From: Burkholderiales bacterium
GTDB taxonomy: Bacteria; Pseudomonadota; Gammaproteobacteria; Burkholderiales; SG8-39
Assembly (NCBI GenBank): GCA_919902965.1
Contig: CAKKSJ010000395.1
Location: forward strand, 1 to 38,439
Direction of reading: 5' to 3'
DNA length: 38,439 nucleotides
The position numbers and the translations under genes are program-made. Position 1 is the first letter of the stretch. Each line of letters begins with the position of its first letter. The notes under the pieces are model-generated. The model worked only from the letters and a program-made list of their open reading frames with translations. It had not been told where the DNA came from and ran no database searches. Below are positions 34,302 through 38,439 of the stretch, one piece after another.

Positions 34302-34403
34302 TGATTGGAGCTGGCCGCGTGTTCGCGGCCAAACGGACGCAATCCATCCGGCTCACGCACCCGGCGAAGTAACGAACTAAGATATAAGCAGTTTTCATAG
34401 AAT

Positions 34404-34447
34404 TTGACTGAATCGAACGATTTGATTAAAATGAGCGAATCGAACGA
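34404..34447 (+). promoter_or_regulatory. Promoter and direct repeats upstream of the Phd/PIN pair
   Basis: TTGACT (34404-34409) and TAAAAT (34427-34432) are spaced by exactly 17 bases. GAATCGAACGA occurs twice, at 34410-34420 inside the spacer and at 34437-34447 past the -10. The repeats are probably the autoregulatory operator of the antitoxin. Confidence 0.65.
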
Positions 34448-34465
34448 AACAATTGGAGTCCGGCC

Positions 34466-34717
34466 ATGAAGACGTTTACTGCCAATGAGGCCAAGACCCG
34501 CTTCGGCGAGTTCATCGACCAGGCCCAGCGCGAGCCGGTGCGCGTGATGCGGCACGACCGGGTGGTCGGCGTGATGGTCAGCGCACAGGACTACGAGGCC
34601 ATGCGGGCGTTCTATGCCGACCGGCTGCGCCAGATCATCGACAAAACAGCCGATCAGGCCGCGCGCGCCGGCCTGACCGAAGAAGCGCTGGCTGCGCTGC
34701 TGGCCGATGAGAGCTGA
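34466..34717 (+). CDS. Phd/YefM-family antitoxin
   Basis: This 83-residue protein has the Phd fold: TANEAKTRFGEFIDQAQREPVRVMRHDRVVGVMVSAQDYE, spanning about residues 5-44. The tail (TEEALAALLADES) would bind the toxin. GGAG precedes the ATG by seven bases. The toxin start lies 11 bases inside its end, ensuring coupled translation. Antitoxins of this family repress their own promoter. Confidence 0.87.
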   Translation: MKTFTANEAKTRFGEFIDQAQREPVRVMRHDRVVGVMVSAQDYEAMRAFYADRLRQIIDKTADQAARAGLTEEALAALLADES

Positions 34718-35147
34718 ACCGGGCGCACGTGTCGTCATCGACACCAACGTCTGGATCAGCGCATTTCTGATAAGAACCGGCACACCGGCCGCGTTGCTGC
34801 GCCAGGTGCTCGCGCGTGGCAGGCCCGTGTTTTCATCGCAGACCTACGCAGAACTCGAGGCGCGCTTGTGGAAACCGAAGTTCGACCGCTATTTGGGCAT
34901 GGACGATCGCACGGCTTTGCTCAACGACGCAGCTGCGCTAGCCCACTGGGTCGAGGTGCCGCCGGAGATTGCGGCACTAGCCTATTGCAGAGACGCCGAA
35001 GATGACAAATTCATCCATGCCGCATTGGCGGCAAAGGCACCCTGGCTGGTAACAGGCGATCGGGATTTGCTGGATCTGCCGCCGTTGCCCCGCTTGCTCA
35101 TACTTTCGCCGGCAGACGCATTGCAAATCCCCGAATTCTGCGCCTGA
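34707..35147 (+). CDS. PIN-domain toxin (COG1569 family)
   Basis: This 146-residue putative ribonuclease overlaps the antitoxin by 11 bases. It has D12 in VVIDTNVWISAFL, the acidic YAELEARLW, CRDAEDDKFIHAAL and LVTGDRDLL, together the PIN metal site. The frame appears complete. COG1569 proteins are usually paired with Phd-like or MNT-unrelated small antitoxins, which fits the neighbour. Confidence 0.87.
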   Translation: MRAEPGARVVIDTNVWISAFLIRTGTPAALLRQVLARGRPVFSSQTYAELEARLWKPKFDRYLGMDDRTALLNDAAALAHWVEVPPEIAALAYCRDAEDDKFIHAALAAKAPWLVTGDRDLLDLPPLPRLLILSPADALQIPEFCA

Positions 35148-35195
35148 CCCGTCGCGCGAGGACCGCTGGCGGGAGAGGCGGAAGATGTCATCGTA

Positions 35196-35450
35196 CTAGT
35201 AATGAAAACGGCACTGGTGAACGGTGACCCCGGTCTTGTCCGCCGAATAGACCAGGCGGTGCTCGCCATCGATCCGCCGCGACCAACACCCCTGCAGCAG
35301 GTGTTTGAGCGGCTCCGGCTTACCCAGCCCGTCGAACGGCGCACGCAAAGTGTCCGCGAGCAGGAGGTCGATGCGCTTCGCCACTTTGCGGTCCTGCGCC
35401 AGCCACCAGTTGTAGTCTTCCCACCCCTGGGGCGTAAATTTCAGCAGCAT
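35196..35450 (-). CDS. yoeB: YoeB-family toxin (ribosome-dependent mRNA endonuclease)
   Basis: From ATG 35450 this 84-residue toxin reads LKFTPQGWEDYNWWLAQDRK, then KPEPLKHLLQGCWSRRIDGEHRLVY and the carboxyl HQCRFHY. The E, R, R, H and terminal Y positions of E. coli YoeB are recognisable. It would cleave mRNA in the ribosomal A site when released by its antitoxin. The start overlaps the antitoxin stop by one base (TAATG). The frame is intact. Confidence 0.92.
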   Translation of the reverse strand: MLLKFTPQGWEDYNWWLAQDRKVAKRIDLLLADTLRAPFDGLGKPEPLKHLLQGCWSRRIDGEHRLVYSADKTGVTVHQCRFHY

Positions 35451-35707
35451 TACTTCAGGTTGGCGAGCTTGCGCACCCGCGCCTTGCCCTTCTTTGCTCC
35501 GGCAACCGAATCGAGCAGGCGCCTCGCGTTGGCGGGGCTGCGCAGGAGGTGCAGCGTTTCCTGCCAGGACTCGTAGTCTTCCAGCGACATCAGCACCGCC
35601 GAGGTGCCGTTCTGCCGTGTGATGATGATGCCGTCGCGCTCGCGGTGGACCTGGTCCATGACTTTGGCGAAGCGGGCGCGGGCATTGCTGTAGGAGATCG
35701 CTTCCAT
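35450..35707 (-). CDS. yefM: YefM-family antitoxin
   Basis: ATG 35707 gives EAISYSNARARFAKVMDQVH, ITRQNGTSAVLMSLEDYESW and HLLRSPANARRLLDSV, a close match to E. coli YefM, whose product likewise begins near ISYSEAR. An ATG at 35722 would add five residues, but GGACGAG fits the later start. The product is 85 residues; the last 20 are basic (KKGKARVRKLANLK). Its operator lies directly upstream. Confidence 0.9.
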   Translation of the reverse strand: MEAISYSNARARFAKVMDQVHRERDGIIITRQNGTSAVLMSLEDYESWQETLHLLRSPANARRLLDSVAGAKKGKARVRKLANLK

Positions 35708-35727
35708 GAGGCACTCGTCCATATATT

Positions 35728-35769
35728 TGTACAGGTACAGATTATTGTACGTAGCGACACGGATGTCAA
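35728..35769 (-). promoter_or_regulatory. yefM-yoeB promoter with TGTACA-type operator
   Basis: On the minus strand TTGACA (35769-35764) and AATAAT (35746-35741) are 17 bases apart, a strong sigma70 promoter. TGTACA (35728-35733), GGTACA (35734-35739) and TGTACG (35746-35751) lie across and below the -10. The last two are centred 12 bases apart, the spacing reported for TGTACA cores in the E. coli yefM operator. Confidence 0.65.
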
Positions 35770-35864
35770 GCTATGCGCGGGAGGTTCGAGGGTCGGGCCG
35801 GGCCTCGCCGGCGATTGCGGCACAAGCTGCCTGGTAGTCGAGATTCCGCGCGGCGTTCGGGCAG

Positions 35865-35966
35865 CTACAAGCCGAGCGACTTCGCCGGCAGTCCAAGCGC
35901 CAAGCCGAGAAGTTGCGTGTAGAGCAGGGTTGCGATGGCCGGGTCGGGGCTGTCCGCCTGGACCGC
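35865..35966 (-). pseudogene. Possible HdrB-like (CCG-domain) carboxyl-terminal remnant
   Basis: Downstream of the flavoprotein the minus strand reads AVQADSPDPAIATLLYTQLL then GLALGLPAKSLGL and a stop. A TQLLGLALGL tail is typical of HdrB-type heterodisulfide-reductase-like proteins. Only about 33 residues remain and there is no start. The match is short, so the call is tentative. Confidence 0.35.
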
Positions 35967-35978
35967 GCCGCGCGCGGC

Positions 35979-37358
35979 TCAGGTCGAAAGGACGGCAGCT
36001 TTACCCGCGATGCGGCCGTACACGAGCGCGCGCAACATGGCGACTGCATTCGGTGCGCTGCCGTAGAAATGCCCGGTGATTTCTCCTGCTGCGTAGAGTC
36101 CGCGGATCGGTCCCTCGGCGCCGAGCACGCGCGTGTCGCTGTCGGTTTCGATGCCGCCGAAGGTATACGCGATGGCCCCCACCAGCGGCCAGGCGAGGAA
36201 AGGCGCGCGCGCGAGCGGCCGCGCCCAGTTGGATTTGGGCGGTGACAGGCCCGGCGCGCTCGCCAGTCCGTCCTTGCGCGTCGCGTCGAAGGGCGAGCTG
36301 TCGGCGGGGCAGGCGGCGTTGTAGTCGGCGACGGTCCTGACAAGGTTCGCAGGCGGCACGCCCAGCTGCGTCGCCAGCGCGGCGATGGAATCGGCGCGCA
36401 GCGGCGGCAGCTCGGAACGGATGGCGCGCTCGTAGCCGGGAATATCGAGCAGCGCAGCGTCGAGGATCGCGTAGGCGGTGCGCCCTGGCAGCGAAAAATG
36501 GATGTCGCGGGCGAACTTCTCCCAGGTCTCGTGCATCAGGCCCGCGCCTTCATCGAAAAATCGCTCGCCGTTGCGGTCGACCACGATGCCGTAGGGATAC
36601 ACCAGCACCACCGGCGCCGAGGCCTGGCTGCGCGCATCCACCGGTTCGATATGCATGCCGTTCCAGTCGCCCGAGCGGCGCGCGCCGGCTTCCAGCGCCG
36701 CGCGTATGCCGCCGCCGTCGTTGTAGGAGGTGCCGGGGGAGATCGGCCGCAGGCTTTCGCCACCCGGACCGAAGAGCTGCAGCAGCATCCCGGTGTTGCC
36801 TTCGAAGCCGCCGCAGGCGAGCACTACGGCGTCGGCGCGCATGACCGTCGCAGCGGGGCCGGTTTCGACGCCGACGACGCGTCCGTCCTCGAGCAAAAGC
36901 CGGCGCAGTTCGTGTGCGTAGAGCAATTCGATCCCCGCGGCCTTGGCCGCGCGCGACAGCACATCGAACAGCACCCCGATGGGGCCGACCGGCTGGATGC
37001 GGGCGGGACCCTTGGCTAGGTAATAGGGCGGTGTGTGGAAGCTTATGCCCTTGGCTTGCAGCCATTGCGCCGTCGCCGGAGCCTCCGCAGCGAGGCGTTC
37101 GAAATAGGCGCGGTCCGCGCGGCCGGAAGACTGCGCCATGATTTCGTCCACGAACGTGGCTTCCATCGCCTCGGGTGCGCGCATGCGGATATTGGACGGG
37201 CTCCAGCGGCTGCCGCCGCCGCATGCTGCCTCGGGCGCCCGGTCGAGGATGCTTACGCGGGCGTCGATATTCGATTCGCGTGCCGCCTCCACCGCGGCGA
37301 GCGCGGCGCACAGGCCGGCTGCCCCGCCTCCGATTATGAGGATGTTGCCCTGGACCAT
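35979..37358 (-). CDS. FAD-dependent oxidoreductase, TcuA / fumarate-reductase flavoprotein-like
   Basis: This 459-residue protein has the FAD motif at residues 6-17 (ILIIGGGAAGLCAA), followed by GGGSRWSPSNIRMRAPEAM. The body has VVLACGGFEGNTGMLLQLFG, then SPGTSYNDGGGIRAALEAGA, and ends with YTFGGIETDSDTRVLG, GLYAAGEITGHFYG and AMLRALVYGRIAG. This is the fumarate reductase/tricarballylate dehydrogenase (TcuA) fold, catalysing C-C dehydrogenation or reduction of carboxylates or cyclic compounds. No TcuB gene is present. It starts 34 bases after the Liv-type ATPase, so the two are probably cotranscribed and the transported compound may be its substrate. Confidence 0.85.
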   Translation of the reverse strand: MVQGNILIIGGGAAGLCAALAAVEAARESNIDARVSILDRAPEAACGGGSRWSPSNIRMRAPEAMEATFVDEIMAQSSGRADRAYFERLAAEAPATAQWLQAKGISFHTPPYYLAKGPARIQPVGPIGVLFDVLSRAAKAAGIELLYAHELRRLLLEDGRVVGVETGPAATVMRADAVVLACGGFEGNTGMLLQLFGPGGESLRPISPGTSYNDGGGIRAALEAGARRSGDWNGMHIEPVDARSQASAPVVLVYPYGIVVDRNGERFFDEGAGLMHETWEKFARDIHFSLPGRTAYAILDAALLDIPGYERAIRSELPPLRADSIAALATQLGVPPANLVRTVADYNAACPADSSPFDATRKDGLASAPGLSPPKSNWARPLARAPFLAWPLVGAIAYTFGGIETDSDTRVLGAEGPIRGLYAAGEITGHFYGSAPNAVAMLRALVYGRIAGKAAVLST

Positions 37359-37392
37359 AGCCTGCGTTGTTCGAAGACGCTGATGAAGAACA

Positions 37393-38439
37393 TCACACCC
37401 ACAGGATCTTGTTGCGGTATTCGAGGTCGGCCAAAAGCGGCTCGGCGGGTCCCTGATGGAATACCGCGCCCCGATCGAGCGCGAACACGCGGTCGGCCAG
37501 CGCCAGCACCAGATCCAGGTTGTGCTCGACGATCAGGATGGAAACCTGTTTGCGCAGCAGGTCAAACGCAGAGAACAGTTCCTGCACGATGGTCGGCGCC
37601 AAGCCCTCGAAGGGCTCGTCCAGCAGCAACAGGCGGACATTGCCGGAAAGCGCGCGCGCCACGGCGAGCATCTGCTGTTCCCCGCCGGACAGGTAATCGG
37701 CCGGTGTCTGCATGCGGTCCTTCAGGCGCGGAAAATATTGCAGAATCTCCTCCTCGTGCCATACGACGCCGTGGCTGCCGTCGGTTGCGCGCGCGAGGCG
37801 CCCGAGCGTGAGGTTGTCGGCCACCGTCATGCCGGCGAACAGGCCGCGCCCCTGCGGCACATAGCCGATTCCCAGGCGGGCGATAGCCGGCGCCCCTGCC
37901 TGCGCGATATTGATTCCCTCGAATTCGATCCTTCCGGAGGCGCAGTCTACCAGTCCGCACAGGGTCCTCAGCAAGGTGGTCTTGCCCGCGCCGTTGCGGC
38001 CCACCAGCGCCACGATCTCGCCCTCACGCACGTCCAGCGTCGCGTCGTTGAGGATGTGGCTCTTGCCATAGAACGCGTTGACGGCCTCGAAGCGCAGCAG
38101 TTCGGCGCGATCAAGCGCCTCGCCGGCGAGGCGGCCGGTGACCAGCGGCGTTCCGGTTCCGGTGTAGACCTCCTGTACGCGGCGGTCGGCTCTCACCTCG
38201 TCCGGGGTGCCCTCCATCAGCACCTCGCCCTCGTTCATTACCGTGACTCGATGGGACAAGTCGAGCACGCGGTCGAGGTCGTGTTCGACGATCAGAACCG
38301 GAATGTCGGCGGCGATGTTTTTCACCAGCTTGGACACGCGCTCGCGTTCGGCCGCCGCAAGGCCCGCCAGCGGTTCGTCTAGCAGCAGCACGCGCGGTTT
38401 TGCGCCCATGGCGATACCCAGGTCCACCAGTCGCTGCCC
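37393..38439 (-). CDS. Branched-chain amino acid-type ABC ATPase, LivG-LivF fusion, partial
   Basis: The frame is open to the right window edge. It begins inside the first ATPase: GQRLVDLGIAMGAKP, LLLDEPLAGLAAAERERV and VLIVEHDLDRVL, the LivG tail. After a linker near residue 100, a full LivF domain follows: AVNAFYGKSHILND, VGRNGAGKTTLLRTLCGL, YVPQGRGLFAGMTV, DYLSGGEQQMLAVARAL, LLLDEPFEGLAPTIV and LIVEHNLDLVLALADRV. Both domains normally are separate genes; here they are one chain. The family imports branched-chain amino acids, amides or aromatic acids; permeases and binding protein are presumably outside the window. Confidence 0.92.
   Translation of the reverse strand, partial: GQRLVDLGIAMGAKPRVLLLDEPLAGLAAAERERVSKLVKNIAADIPVLIVEHDLDRVLDLSHRVTVMNEGEVLMEGTPDEVRADRRVQEVYTGTGTPLVTGRLAGEALDRAELLRFEAVNAFYGKSHILNDATLDVREGEIVALVGRNGAGKTTLLRTLCGLVDCASGRIEFEGINIAQAGAPAIARLGIGYVPQGRGLFAGMTVADNLTLGRLARATDGSHGVVWHEEEILQYFPRLKDRMQTPADYLSGGEQQMLAVARALSGNVRLLLLDEPFEGLAPTIVQELFSAFDLLRKQVSILIVEHNLDLVLALADRVFALDRGAVFHQGPAEPLLADLEYRNKILWV

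Noticed and set aside
1..38439. CRISPR arrays, insertion sequences, prophage genes
   Set aside because: No regularly spaced repeats, transposase or integrase motifs, or phage structural genes were seen on either strand.

Overview
The window is GC-rich, densely coded and full of 4-base ATGA/GTGA gene overlaps. Its gene content (GcvA-type LysR regulator, OmpR/EnvZ-type pair, FprA-like reductase, dodecin, TcuA-like flavoprotein, LivG-LivF fusion, several toxin-antitoxin pairs) fits a betaproteobacterium, probably of the Burkholderiales. This is inference: no rRNA, tRNA or marker protein was found. Several reading frames are broken (one in-frame TGA, one frameshift, several truncated remnants), so the strain is decaying genes here or the assembly has errors.

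Layout. 1-263: amino end of a MASE4 membrane sensor on the minus strand, cut by the window edge. 264-1189: gene-poor DNA with palindromes, a G10 tract and an orphan terminator. 1190-12591: a GcvA-like LysR regulator divergent from a tightly packed operon. That operon encodes divergent homologues of both halves of split glycine decarboxylase P-protein, an ATP-NAD-kinase-like protein, an oligopeptide-type binding protein, an acetylpolyamine-amidohydrolase-type deacetylase, two permeases (the second interrupted by an in-frame TGA) and a fused double ATPase. No GcvT or GcvH is present. It reads as an uptake, deacylation and amino-acid-processing system for an unknown substrate and is the best candidate for an undescribed system. 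12915-14778: an AbrB/VapC toxin-antitoxin pair coupled to an MFS transporter. 14842-17452: a small lipoprotein divergent from an OmpR-type two-component system. 17483-17661: tail of a lost aldo/keto reductase. 17698-21830: ferredoxin-NADP reductase, EamA exporter, dodecin and MATE exporter.

22367-27892 is a possible catabolic or detoxification cluster: MarR regulator, an AroQ-like protein lacking two active-site residues, a cupin, a glutathione transferase, a thiamine-diphosphate enzyme with a clear promoter and operator, a second cupin and a metallo-beta-lactamase-fold hydrolase. 27964-33084 (minus) is an ABC-2 efflux operon: HlyD-type adaptor, fused double ATPase and two permeases, the first frameshifted.

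33252-35966 is a decayed accessory patch: an amino-terminally truncated iron-type permease, a broken DUF433/DUF5615 pair, an apparently intact Phd/PIN pair, an intact YefM/YoeB pair with a recognisable operator, and a possible HdrB-like tail. 35979-38439 (minus) holds a TcuA-like flavoprotein behind a LivG-LivF fused ATPase that runs off the right edge.
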